This document shows positions 56,804-64,000 of a stretch of 64,000 nucleotides of DNA, one piece after another (within the stretch, counting starts at the first letter, position 1; the number at the start of each line of letters is the position of its first letter). The DNA comes from Nonomuraea fuscirosea (GTDB lineage Bacteria > Actinomycetota > Actinomycetes > Streptosporangiales > Streptosporangiaceae), in assembly GCF_003001935.1 (NCBI RefSeq), contig NZ_PVNG01000024.1:1-64000 (forward strand). Direction: 5' to 3'. The notes under the pieces were generated by a model. That model did no database searches. It saw nothing but the letters and a program-made list of their open reading frames with translations, and was not told the DNA's origin. A program made the translations under genes and the position numbers.

Positions 56804-57864
56804 GCGCCGTCCTCCTGCCCGTCCGCGTCCTTTCCGTCGGCGTACTTTCCGCCCGCGTACGCCGGGCCGGCCGTGGAGGCCCGGACCGCGAGGCGGGGCG
56901 GCACGGTGACCAGCCGGGGCTCGCGCTCGCCGCCCTGGAGCCGTTCGAGCAGCAGTTCGGCGGCGGCCTTGCCGCGTTCCGCGGACCCGAGCGAGACGCT
57001 CGTCAGCGACGGCCACGAGGCGGCGGCGAGGTCGGTGTCGTCCATGCCGACCACGGCCACGTCCTGGGGCACCCGCCGGCCCAAGGCGCGCAGCACGTCG
57101 AGCGCGCCGAGCGCGATCAGGTCGTTGGCGCACATCAGCGCGTCGATGTCGGGCCTGGCGGCGAGCAGTCCGGCCACCGCGCGGGCACCGTCGGCGCGGT
57201 AGAAGTCGCCGATGCGGACGAGGTCCTCGTCGTAGGGCAGGCCGAGGTCTCCCAGCGCCTCCCGGTACGCGGCGCCGCGGGCGGCGCCGGGCACGGTGTC
57301 GAGCGGGCCGTTGACCAGGGCGATGCGGCGGCGGCCGAGCGCGTGGAGGTGGTCGAGCGCCAGCCTGACGCCGGTGCGCGAGTCGGCCCGTACGTTGTCG
57401 ACGGGGGTGCCCTCGGGCACCGAGCCGATGATCACGACGGGGGCCCTGGCCGCGGCCAGCATCTGCAGATGGGCGTCGGTGACCCGCAGCGGAACCATGA
57501 TCAGCCCGTCCACGTAGCGCTCACCGAGGCTGTGCAGCACGGCGATCTCGTCCTCCACCACCGCGTCGGTCGAGTGCAGCACGAGCCGGTATCCGGCGGC
57601 CTTCAGCACCGGCTGGATCTCGCGCAGCATGGCCAGGTAGGCGGGGTTGCCGACGTCGGCCATGGCGAAGGCGACCTGGTGGGTGCGGCGCGACTTGAGG
57701 GATCTGGCCACGGCGTTGCGCACGTAACCGAGCTCGTCCGCGGCGGCCATCACCTTGCGCACGGTCTCCTGCCTGGTCGGCAGGCCGTTGAGGACCCGCG
57801 ATACGGAGGCGATCGAGACACCGGCGCGCTCGGCGATCGTGTTGATCGTGGGTCCGTCGGCCAA
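56800..57864 (-). CDS. LacI-family transcriptional regulator
   Basis: The 354-residue protein has a LacI helix-turn-helix and hinge (TINTIAERAGVSIASVSRVLNGLPTRQETVRKVMAAADELGYVRNAVARSLKSRR, residues 6-60) and a sugar-binding-like effector domain (VDGLIMVPLRV, ALVNGPLDTVPGAARGAAYREAL, DALMCANDLIALGALDVLRALG, VVGMDDTDLAAASWPSLTSV). The start is TTG at 57864 with GGAAGGA upstream. It is the first gene of the operon and faces two perfect boxes, so it should repress its own transcript until the imported ligand binds. The Gly/Asp/Ala-rich end (YAGGKYADGKDADG) is unusual. Confidence 0.9.
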   Translation of the reverse strand: MADGPTINTIAERAGVSIASVSRVLNGLPTRQETVRKVMAAADELGYVRNAVARSLKSRRTHQVAFAMADVGNPAYLAMLREIQPVLKAAGYRLVLHSTDAVVEDEIAVLHSLGERYVDGLIMVPLRVTDAHLQMLAAARAPVVIIGSVPEGTPVDNVRADSRTGVRLALDHLHALGRRRIALVNGPLDTVPGAARGAAYREALGDLGLPYDEDLVRIGDFYRADGARAVAGLLAARPDIDALMCANDLIALGALDVLRALGRRVPQDVAVVGMDDTDLAAASWPSLTSVSLGSAERGKAAAELLLERLQGGEREPRLVTVPPRLAVRASTAGPAYAGGKYADGKDADGQEDGA

Positions 57865-57883
57865 GGCTGTCCTTCCATCGTGA

Positions 57884-57919
57884 GTAAACGTTTACGGCCA
57901 TCCGTCTGTAAACGTTTAC
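57884..57919. promoter_or_regulatory. Two LacI operators
   Basis: The perfect 12-bp palindrome GTAAACGTTTAC occurs at 57884-57895 and again at 57908-57919, 24 bp centre to centre, about 20 bp upstream of the lacI start. The same-face spacing (just over two helical turns) suits cooperative binding. Confidence 0.85.
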
Positions 57920-58136
57920 CGCGTGGAGGACATGAAACCTGGATGTAACTTGCAGGTCAAGTCACGATCACATAACACCAGGTCAGCGGCCATCAGCACA
58001 AATCCCGCCACGACCCGGCCGCGAGCGGACCGGGACGTGACGGGCAGATGTGCGGCAGATAGGACGGGCAGGACGTGACAGCACCCTCGCCTCAAGCGAC
58101 CCGCACAGGCCAGAGCGGATCGGGGCGGAGCGACGA
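57920..58136. other. Short gap between lacI and the MFS gene
   Basis: No gene is seen. The left part should carry the promoter of the lacI operon (reading left). The middle (about 57945-57985) is less G+C-rich. The right part is downstream of the MFS gene on the minus strand; no clear terminator hairpin stands out. Confidence 0.4.
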
Positions 58137-59426
58137 TCAGTCGCGGGCGGGTTCCGGTTCCGGCTCGTGTCCTCGCTCCCCGGCCGGGCCGGCCGCCGCT
58201 TCGGGGGCGGTGTCCTGGGCGGGGGACGTCGAGAGGCGGAGCAGGGCGCGGATGGCCGGGGAGCCGGTGAGCGTCACCACCGCGGCGAGCACCGCCGGGA
58301 TGAACAGGGCCACCGGCAGCGACGTCGACTCGGCCACGTACCCGAGCACGGCCGGCCCCAGCAGCAGCCCGGTGTACCCGAACGCCGTCACCATCGCCAG
58401 GGCCCGCCCGACCCGGCCGCCGGCCGCGCCGACCGCGCTGAACAGCACCGGCACCACCGTGGCCAGCCCGACGCCGACCAGCGCCCACCCGGTCCAGGCG
58501 CACGCGACCCGTACGGCCGCCCCGGTCAGCGGCGAGACGAGCACGAGGACGTACCCGGCGGTGGCGAAGAGCCCGGCGAGCTGGATGGTCCGCACGGAGC
58601 CGAGCCTGGCCCTGATCGGGTCGCCCAGCAGCCGCACGGTGGTCATGGCGACGGAGAAGATCGTGTACGCCAGCGGCGCCATGGCCGGATCGGTCTCCAG
58701 CACCCAGCGGGCGTGCAGCGCGGCCCAGTCGATGGCCGCCCCCTCGCTCAGGTGCCCGGCGAACGCGGCCAGCCCGAGCAGGGCGATCAGCCCCCAGCGC
58801 AGCGACTCGCCCGGCGCACCCGGCGAGCCGGAGGACCCTGAGGCGGAGCCGGCCCCCGCCGTGTCGGGGAGCAGCAGCCGCGCGGCCGGCAGGTACAGGA
58901 ACGGCACCACGATCGCCGCCACGATCAGCAGCCACTGCGCGTCCAGCCCGGCCTTGAGCACGAGGGAGGTGATCCCGCCGCCGGCGGCCCCGCCGAGGCT
59001 CCAGGTGCCGTGGAAGGCGGAGATGATCGGCCGCCGGTAGATCCGTTCGACCTCGACGGAATGGGCGTTCATGCCGACCTCGGTCACGCCGAGCCCCATG
59101 CCGAAGAGCACGGCCAGTACCGCCAGCTGCCAGTACGAGGACGCCAGCGCCGGCCCGAGCAGCACCAGGCCGGAGATGGGCCCGCCGAACCAGCACACCC
59201 GCCGGCTCGACCACCGGTCCACCAGCGGCCCGGCCACCAGCATCGACACCAGCGCCCCGCCGGAGATCAGCAGCAGGACGCTGCCGAGCCGGGCGGGGCC
59301 GAGGTCGAGCCGGTCGTTCAGCGACGGCAGCCCGGCCGCCCACAGACCCATGACAAGACCGGCGAGAAAGAAGAATCCGAAAACTCCGACACGAGCCCGT
59401 TTTGCGTCAGTGAGGCTTTTGTTCAC
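58137..59426 (-). CDS. MFS transporter (YbjJ/FucP-like group)
   Basis: The 429-residue protein has about 12 membrane segments: FGFFFLAGLVMGLWAAGLPSLNDRLDLGPARLGSVLLLISGGALVSMLVAGPLVDRW, MGLGVTEVGMNAHSVEVERIYRRPIISAFHGTWSLGGAAGG and YTGLLLGPAVLGYVAESTSL are typical of the YbjJ-type group. A Gly/Ser/Pro-rich loop (SASGSSGSPGAPGES) lies in the centre, and the tail is Glu/Pro-rich. The start is GTG at 59426, 22 bp from the divergent ROK gene, its probable regulator. Confidence 0.87.
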   Translation of the reverse strand: MNKSLTDAKRARVGVFGFFFLAGLVMGLWAAGLPSLNDRLDLGPARLGSVLLLISGGALVSMLVAGPLVDRWSSRRVCWFGGPISGLVLLGPALASSYWQLAVLAVLFGMGLGVTEVGMNAHSVEVERIYRRPIISAFHGTWSLGGAAGGGITSLVLKAGLDAQWLLIVAAIVVPFLYLPAARLLLPDTAGAGSASGSSGSPGAPGESLRWGLIALLGLAAFAGHLSEGAAIDWAALHARWVLETDPAMAPLAYTIFSVAMTTVRLLGDPIRARLGSVRTIQLAGLFATAGYVLVLVSPLTGAAVRVACAWTGWALVGVGLATVVPVLFSAVGAAGGRVGRALAMVTAFGYTGLLLGPAVLGYVAESTSLPVALFIPAVLAAVVTLTGSPAIRALLRLSTSPAQDTAPEAAAGPAGERGHEPEPEPARD

Positions 59427-59448
59427 GGCTAGAGCATAAACTGTTCCC

Positions 59449-60753
59449 GTGAATGGAGCTACAACGAGTGGCGAGCTTCGCGCGCACAACCGGGTCAGGC
59501 TGCTGCGCGCCGTGCACGACTCCGGTGCCGTGCGCACCAGATCCCAGCTCACCCGCGATCTGCGGCTGGCCAGGGGCACGGCCTCGGTGCTGGTGGCCGG
59601 CCTGGCCGAGGCCGGGCTGCTGCACGAGGAGCCGGCCCCCGGCCACGCGCGGGGCCGGCCGACGCAGGTGCCTGGGCCGCATCCGCACGGCCCGGTGGCG
59701 CTGGCCGCCGACGTGCGCGAGGACGCCTGGGAGCTGGCGGCGTGCGAGCTCGGCGGCCGGGTCACGGTGCTGGACGTGCGCCCGCACGACGGCACGCCGC
59801 AGGGCACGCTCGGGCCGCTGGGCGAGGCCGTGGCGGCGCACCGGCGGCGGCTCGGCCACCGGGTCGTGGGTGTCGGCGTCGCCCTGGCCGGCCCGATCCG
59901 CCACGGCGGCCTGGTGGACATCGCCCACCTGGGCTGGCGCTCGGTCGACGTCCCGGCCCTGCTGAACCTGCCCGACGGGCCCGCCGCCCAGCCCGGCGCG
60001 CCCGCCTTCGAGCCCGGCGAAACCGGCGCCCGGCCCGGCGAGCCCCGGCCCGGTACGCCCGTCATCGGCAACGACACCGTCCTCGCCGCGCTGGCCGAGG
60101 CGCGGCGCGGCCACCTGCGTGACGTCCGGGTGGGCCTGCACCTGCACGTGGACTTCGACCTGGGCGGCGTGCTGGTCGTGGACGGCCGGCCGGTCCCCGG
60201 GGCGAGCGGCGCCGGCGCCGAGTTCGGCCACATGCCGCTCTCCGGCGGAGACCGTCCCTGCCCCTGCGGCGCCACCGGTTGCTGGGGCATGGACGTCGGC
60301 GCCAACGCCCTCCTGCGCGATGTCGGCCTGGCCCACGGCGGCGGCAGGGGACGCGAGCAGGCCGAGCGGGTGCTGGCGACGAACGGGGAGGCGGTGGAGG
60401 CCAACGCCAGGGCCCTGGGACGCGGCGTGGCGGCCCTGGTGAACGCGCACGACCCGGAGGTGGTGACACTGTCGGGCCACGGCGTGGAACTGCTGCAGCG
60501 GGCCGGACAGGCCCTCATGGCGGCCTGCGAGCCCGGCCTGATGGCGATCCGCCGCGACCGGCCGCCGCGGATCGAGGGCTCGGCCCTCGGCTGGCGCGGC
60601 TCGCTCCTGGGCGCGATGGAGTCGGTCTTCGACCACTTCCTCACACCCGAGGGGCTCGAACTCTGGCGGAAAAACCACCCTGACCAGGCTCGCGACACGC
60701 CCGACCGACAAAGTGTGACGTATTCCACCCTGGCCCGACATAAGCCCCTGTGA
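59449..60753 (+). CDS. ROK-family transcriptional regulator
   Basis: The 434-residue protein has an N-terminal winged helix (LLRAVHDSGAVRTRSQLTRDLRLARGTASVLVAGLAEAGLL) and a ROK sugar-kinase-like domain with VGLHLHVDFDLGGVLVVDG, GAEFGHMPL, and the zinc motif CPCGATGCWGMDVGANALL. A Pro/Gly/Glu-rich insert (about 185-205: PAFEPGETGARPGEPRPGTP) interrupts the domain before the IGNDT motif. TAAACT at 59437-59442 ends 6 nt before the GTG, so the mRNA is probably leaderless. It is divergent from an MFS gene, a common pairing. Confidence 0.88.
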   Translation: MNGATTSGELRAHNRVRLLRAVHDSGAVRTRSQLTRDLRLARGTASVLVAGLAEAGLLHEEPAPGHARGRPTQVPGPHPHGPVALAADVREDAWELAACELGGRVTVLDVRPHDGTPQGTLGPLGEAVAAHRRRLGHRVVGVGVALAGPIRHGGLVDIAHLGWRSVDVPALLNLPDGPAAQPGAPAFEPGETGARPGEPRPGTPVIGNDTVLAALAEARRGHLRDVRVGLHLHVDFDLGGVLVVDGRPVPGASGAGAEFGHMPLSGGDRPCPCGATGCWGMDVGANALLRDVGLAHGGGRGREQAERVLATNGEAVEANARALGRGVAALVNAHDPEVVTLSGHGVELLQRAGQALMAACEPGLMAIRRDRPPRIEGSALGWRGSLLGAMESVFDHFLTPEGLELWRKNHPDQARDTPDRQSVTYSTLARHKPL

Positions 60754-60861
60754 CTCCACACCTCCGTACCCGCATAGGCGATCTTGCACGGGCCGGGCCG
60801 GCCCGGGTACGCATGGGGAGGGCCAAGGCGCGAAAGAATCATGATCCGAGGGGCGAACCGC

Positions 60862-61266
60862 GTGAATCTCGAACTCGCGCTCCGCATGACGGAGGCAGCC
60901 GTCAAGCAGGCGTACCGCGAGGGCGCCCGGATCTCCGTGGCGATCGTGGACGACGGCGGAAATCTGGTGTCCTTCCAGCGTATGGACGGTGCGGAGATCT
61001 CCGGTCCTGTCCTCGCGCGGGGCAAGGCGTACACCTCGGTGGCCCTGCGCAGGCCCACCTCGGAGCTGCCCGCGCTGGCCGCGGCGGACGGCGAGCTCGC
61101 GGGCCTGGCCGGAGCGGGTTTCGTCTGCTTCGGCGGCGGCCTGCCGCTCTGGTCGGGCTACGGTGAGACGGAACGCGTGGTCGGTGGCATAGGGGTCAGC
61201 GGAGGCACGATCGCGCAGGACGTGGCGTGCGCGGAAGCGGGCGCATCAGCGTGGTCCGGACGCTGA
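60862..61266 (+). CDS. GlcG/HbpS-family heme- or cofactor-binding protein
   Basis: The 134-residue protein matches the GlcG/HbpS family: LELALRMTEAAVKQAYREGARISVAIVDDGGNLVSFQRMDGAEISGPVLARGKAYTSVALRRPT, GGGLPLW, and VVGGIGVSGGTIAQDVACAEAG. Members bind heme, cobalamin precursors or small acids; which applies here is unknown. GTG 60862 is chosen because GAGGGG sits 8 nt upstream and the family usually starts at this point; ATG 60841 would add seven residues. It stands alone. Confidence 0.82.
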   Translation: MNLELALRMTEAAVKQAYREGARISVAIVDDGGNLVSFQRMDGAEISGPVLARGKAYTSVALRRPTSELPALAAADGELAGLAGAGFVCFGGGLPLWSGYGETERVVGGIGVSGGTIAQDVACAEAGASAWSGR

Positions 61267-61369
61267 CCACGCACTTTCCGCAACACGAACCGCTGGTATC
61301 CGCCATGATTAGCCACTGCACCACGGGTAACAGAACCCGAACGCTCAACTCCCCGAGGAGAGAACAGAG

Positions 61370-61675
61370 ATGGCACTTCCCACTCTCACCCCCGAGCAGC
61401 GTCAAGCCGCTCTGGCCAAGGCCGCCGAGGCCCGTGCCGCGCGCACGGCGCTGCTGGCGAAGGTCAAGGCCGGCGAGCTGACGTTCGCTCAGCTGCTCGA
61501 GCGCGACGACGACATCGCGAAGAAGATCAAGGTGTCGCAGGCGCTCCGCGCCGTCAAGGGCGTCGGTCCGGCCAAGGCCACCGCGCTGATGGAGGAGGCG
61601 GGCGTCGACGAGAAGCGCCGCCTCGGCGGCCTGGGCGCCCAGCAGCGCAAGAAGCTGGTCGACGCGCTCGGGTAG
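61370..61675 (+). CDS. mihF: Actinobacterial integration host factor (mIHF)
   Basis: The 101-residue basic protein is mIHF/sIHF, a nucleoid protein of actinobacteria that bends DNA and affects supercoiling. Features are LTPEQRQAALAKAAEARAARTALLAKVKAGELTFAQLLERDDDIAKKIKVSQALRAVKGVGPAKATALMEEAGV, with a helix-two turns-helix VKGVGPAKA, and a C-terminal GAQQRKKLVDAL. GAGGAGAG lies about 9 nt before the ATG. It is usually next to gmk, but here it is alone, which may mean a second copy. A hairpin terminator follows. Confidence 0.93.
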   Translation: MALPTLTPEQRQAALAKAAEARAARTALLAKVKAGELTFAQLLERDDDIAKKIKVSQALRAVKGVGPAKATALMEEAGVDEKRRLGGLGAQQRKKLVDALG

Positions 61676-61686
61676 ACCCCCCGAGC

Positions 61687-61721
61687 GGCCAGGTCCGCGC
61701 GTAGCGGCGCGCGGACCGGCC
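61687..61721 (+). terminator. mihF terminator hairpin
   Basis: GGTCCGCGCG (61692-61701) pairs with CGCGCGGACC (61708-61717) around TAGCGG. GGCC arms on both sides extend the stem with one bulged A. Confidence 0.7.
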
Positions 61722-61831
61722 AGCGACCCTCTCACTGGCCAGGAGGGACCGGCGGGCGGAGCCGCCCCGCTCGACCGGCGGGCCAGCCGGGAGGTCACGT
61801 GAACGTCAGGTCAGGGCGGCCGGGAACGTGA

Positions 61832-62479
61832 TCACGAACGCAGGTAGGTCAGGACGGCGAGCACCCGGCGATGCTGGTCACTGTCCTCCGCGTAGAGGCC
61901 GAGCTTGCTGAAGATGCTTCTGATGTGCTTCTCCACGGCCCCGTCGCTGATCACGAGCTGCCGCCCGATGGCCGGATTCGACTTCCCCTCGGCCATCAGG
62001 CCGAGCACCTCGCGCTCGCGCGGCGTGAGCTCGGCCAGCGGGTCGTCCTTGCGCCTGCGCACCATCAACTGCGACACCACCTGAGGATCGAAGACGGTTC
62101 CGCCGGCGGCCACCCGCCGCAGCCCCTCCAGGAACTCCTCCACGTCGACGACCCGGTCCTTCAGCAGGTAGCCGACCGCGCCACGGGCGTCGGCCAGCAG
62201 GTCGTCGGCATAGGAGACCTCGACGTACTGCGAGAGGATCAGCACCGGCGTGCCGGGCACCCGGCGCCGGGCCTCGACCGCCGCCTTGAGCCCCTCGTCG
62301 GTGAACGACGGCGGCATGCGTACGTCCACCACCGAGACGTCCGGTTTGTGCTCGGCCACCGCGGCGACGAGCGCGTCACCGTCACCGACCGTGGCCACCA
62401 CCTCGCAGCCGAACTCCTCCAGCAACCTGACCAGGCCCTCCCTGATCAGAACCGCGTCATCGGCCACGACTACCCGCAC
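61832..62479 (-). CDS. NarL/LuxR-type response regulator
   Basis: The 215-residue protein has a receiver domain (acidic D7/D8, phospho-acceptor D52 in VSVVDVRMPPSF, Lys in YLLKDRV) and a LuxR helix-turn-helix (LAELTPREREVLGLMAEGKSNPAIGRQLVISDGAVEKHIRSIFSKL). It overlaps the end of the kinase gene by 10 bp, so they form one operon. The divergent acyltransferase-like gene is a probable target. Confidence 0.93.
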   Translation of the reverse strand: MRVVVADDAVLIREGLVRLLEEFGCEVVATVGDGDALVAAVAEHKPDVSVVDVRMPPSFTDEGLKAAVEARRRVPGTPVLILSQYVEVSYADDLLADARGAVGYLLKDRVVDVEEFLEGLRRVAAGGTVFDPQVVSQLMVRRRKDDPLAELTPREREVLGLMAEGKSNPAIGRQLVISDGAVEKHIRSIFSKLGLYAEDSDQHRRVLAVLTYLRS

Positions 62480-63717
62480 GGCACCTCCGCCACGATCATC
62501 GTGGGCCCGCCGTCGGGCGACTGCACGGTCAGCTCCCCGTCGACGGCGCGGAGCCGGTCGGCGAGCCCGGCGAGCCCATGTCCCTTGGCGACGTGCGCGC
62601 CGCCGACCCCATCATCCCCGATCGTCAGCATGAGGACGTCACCGATGCGGACGAGCTGGATCGTGCAGACGGTGGCGCGGCTGTGCTTGGCCACGTTGGT
62701 CAGGGTCTCGGCGCAGACGAAGTAGACGGCGTTCTCCACCGCGGCCTGGTAGCGCTCGACGGTCTGCACGTCGAGGTCGACGGGGACCGTGCAGCGGCCC
62801 GCGAGGGCGGCCAGCGCGGGCGCGAGGCCGCGGTCGGACAGGATCGGCGGGGCGATGCCGCGCGAGAGGGCGCGCAGCTCGTCGAGCGTCTCGCGGGTGG
62901 CGCCGATCGCGGCGGTGAGCGTGGCCCGCGCGGCGTCGGGGTCCTTGGCCAGCTGCCGCTGCGCCCTGGACAGCTCCATGGCCAGCGACACCAGCCGCTG
63001 CTGCGGCCCGTCGTGGATGTCGCGCTCCAGCTTGCGCAGCGCGTTGGCCTCGGCGGAGACGGCGGCGGCGCGGCCCTGGGCCAGGTCGTCGATGCGCTCC
63101 TGCAGCTCGGCCACGCCGGTCAGCAGGGCCCGGCCGAGACCGGAGCGCAGCAGCGCGGCGCCGCGGACCACGAACGGCATGAGCAGCGTGAAGACCAGGC
63201 CGATCGAGACGTAGAAGATCACGTTGACGCCGTAGGAGTCGCCCAGGCCGAGCAGCTCGGGCAGTTCGGTGTTGCCGGGGATGCGGGAGGTGACGAGGCC
63301 GTACAGGGGATAGGTGAGCCCGGCGACGGGAATCGCCCAGAACACCACGGTGAGCACGAACGCGATGATCGCGAACGGCAGGTTGAGTATGCCGTGCAGC
63401 AGGTCGAGCCAGGACTGCCCGCTGGTCAGCGGGTTGATGAGGCGGCGGAAGCGGCCCGCGCCGGGCGGCGCCGGCTTGTAGCGCGGCCGTACGGGCGGCC
63501 TGCGCAGCACGTCGGAGAGCCAGCCGCGCTCGGCGTCGGCGAAGCCCCGCGCCACCATCAGCGTGCCGGCCAGCAGCGGCACGCCGATCCACACGACCGC
63601 CGTGCCCACCCCTGCCGCGAATCCCGCGATCATGAGCACGAAGCCGATGAGAGTGGTCGGGAAACCGACCAGCGTGTAGCGGGTGTCGAGAAGGACACGC
63701 CTCGTCAGTGAGCGCAT
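62470..63717 (-). CDS. NarL-type sensor histidine kinase
   Basis: The 415-residue kinase has four or so N-terminal membrane segments (TTLIGFVLMIAGFAAGVGT, VVWIGVPLLAGTLMV, LPFAIIAFVLTVVFWAIPVAGL, VIFYVSIGLVFTLLMPFVV). A HisKA_3 box follows (LRKLERDIHDGPQQRLVSLAMELSRA) with the phospho-His in DIHDG, and an HATPase domain (AVENAVYFVCAETLTNVAKHSRA, IGDDGVGGAHVAKGHGLAGLADRLRAVDGEL). A sensor region like this often monitors membrane state or a small ligand. The start is ATG at 63717; ATG 63726 is an alternative. Confidence 0.92.
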   Translation of the reverse strand: MRSLTRRVLLDTRYTLVGFPTTLIGFVLMIAGFAAGVGTAVVWIGVPLLAGTLMVARGFADAERGWLSDVLRRPPVRPRYKPAPPGAGRFRRLINPLTSGQSWLDLLHGILNLPFAIIAFVLTVVFWAIPVAGLTYPLYGLVTSRIPGNTELPELLGLGDSYGVNVIFYVSIGLVFTLLMPFVVRGAALLRSGLGRALLTGVAELQERIDDLAQGRAAAVSAEANALRKLERDIHDGPQQRLVSLAMELSRAQRQLAKDPDAARATLTAAIGATRETLDELRALSRGIAPPILSDRGLAPALAALAGRCTVPVDLDVQTVERYQAAVENAVYFVCAETLTNVAKHSRATVCTIQLVRIGDVLMLTIGDDGVGGAHVAKGHGLAGLADRLRAVDGELTVQSPDGGPTMIVAEVPCG

Positions 63718-63773
63718 GGCCACCACCGTATGTCGCGGCGGCTTCGCGGACGAGCGGGTGCGCCGGTGTATGG

Positions 63774-63793
63774 GGGTAGGGCCAGCCCTACCC
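63774..63793. promoter_or_regulatory. Inverted repeat upstream of kinase and acyltransferase
   Basis: GGGTAGGGC and GCCCTACCC form a perfect 9-bp inverted repeat with a 2-nt centre. Such TAGGG/CCCTA elements are a likely binding site for the adjacent NarL-type response regulator. Confidence 0.55.
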
Positions 63794-63900
63794 GGCCCGG
63801 TGGTGTGATCTCGACCTCAGGACGGCGGCTCGCGGCAATGTGCGCGAGCCTCCTGGGCGGGAGCCTTGAGCCATCCGCTCCCCAGGAATCGAGGCTCCCC

Positions 63901-64000
63901 ATGACCGCCCTGCTGGATCGCCCCACTGCCGCGCCCGCGAGGCCGCGCGGCCCGGCGGACGCGCGCCCGGCGGGCCGCGATCCCTTCATCGACCTGCTGC
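63901..64000 (+). CDS. Probable acyltransferase (family 3), partial
   Basis: The gene runs off the right edge. The first 33 residues start MTALLDRP, continue with a Pro/Arg/Ala-rich stretch and reach GRDPFIDLL, which matches the start of the first membrane helix in acyltransferase-3 proteins (often RDPFIDLLRA). GAGG lies about 7 nt upstream of the ATG. It is divergent from the kinase/regulator operon. The family call rests on a very short match. Confidence 0.5.
   Translation, partial: MTALLDRPTAAPARPRGPADARPAGRDPFIDLL

Noticed and set aside
53762-57864. Maltose/maltodextrin transport operon
   Set aside because: The permeases and binding protein are CUT1 type, but no amylase or glucosidase is linked. 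The downstream genes are ribosyl-hydrolase and ribokinase families.

Overview
The window is about 72 percent G+C with dense, often overlapping genes. It carries genes typical of filamentous, sporulating actinomycetes: an SsgB-like sporulation regulator, actinobacterial integration host factor (mIHF), a complete mreBCD-mrdA-rodA cluster, a GH46 chitosanase, F420/FMN luciferase-like enzymes and many one-component regulators. I infer a Streptosporangiaceae-type chromosome, perhaps Nonomuraea-like, from gene style only; no marker settles the genus. Almost all of it is ordinary chromosome. Only the first 2.4 kb looks mobile: fragments of an ISL3 transposase, a ParB-like protein and a tyrosine integrase end beside a tRNA-Val gene.

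Layout. 1-2.5 kb: decayed mobile DNA and tRNA-Val(CAC). 2.9-13.5 kb: ssgB, a DUF305 lipoprotein divergent from an LVIVD-repeat lipoprotein, pabC-pabB-lysR, a dehydrogenase-RidA fusion, arsR-hutH, a hemerythrin and an SDR. 13.5-13.8 kb: tRNA cluster Gly-Cys-Val with promoter and terminator. 14-18.6 kb: a 991-residue membrane protein, a TetR gene with tandem operators, and SnoaL-like proteins. 18.8-24.3 kb: cell-wall elongation operon mreB-mreC-mreD-mrdA-rodA; MreB has a large insertion. 24.3-31.8 kb: amidohydrolase plus MIP18-like protein, IclR, epimerase-like protein, MFS/CGNR divergent pair, CE1758/CE1759-type monooxygenase and FMN reductase, chitosanase. 31.8-41.1 kb: beta-propeller protein, fchA-folD, glutamine amidotransferase, a two-domain hydrolase, endonuclease V, an F420-reductase-like protein divergent from HxlR, and a run of tiny secreted proteins around a YqhA-family membrane protein. 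41.2-48.3 kb: HAD phosphatase, PurO-like IMP cyclohydrolase, pyrF, a nucleotidyltransferase, leuA with a leader-peptide attenuator, and a GntR regulator. 48.4-57.9 kb: the standout locus. 58.1-64 kb: MFS/ROK divergent pair, a GlcG-like protein, mihF, a NarL-type two-component system and the start of a probable acyltransferase.

The standout locus is a nine-gene minus-strand operon: lacI, two CUT1 permeases, a sugar-binding lipoprotein, four different ADP-ribosylglycohydrolase-family proteins and a ribokinase. Most junctions are 4-nt stop/start overlaps. Two perfect GTAAACGTTTAC boxes lie upstream of lacI. I read it as an uptake and breakdown pathway for a ribosylated compound: transporter in, glycohydrolases release ribose, ribokinase makes ribose 5-phosphate. 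The substrate is unknown and the reading is inference.

Other points of note: a FolD lacking its catalytic lysine fused in operon to FchA; a dehydrogenase-RidA fusion with an 18-bp tandem duplication near its start; repeated in-frame low-complexity inserts in otherwise ordinary enzymes; and several unexplained tandem repeats and long perfect hairpins.
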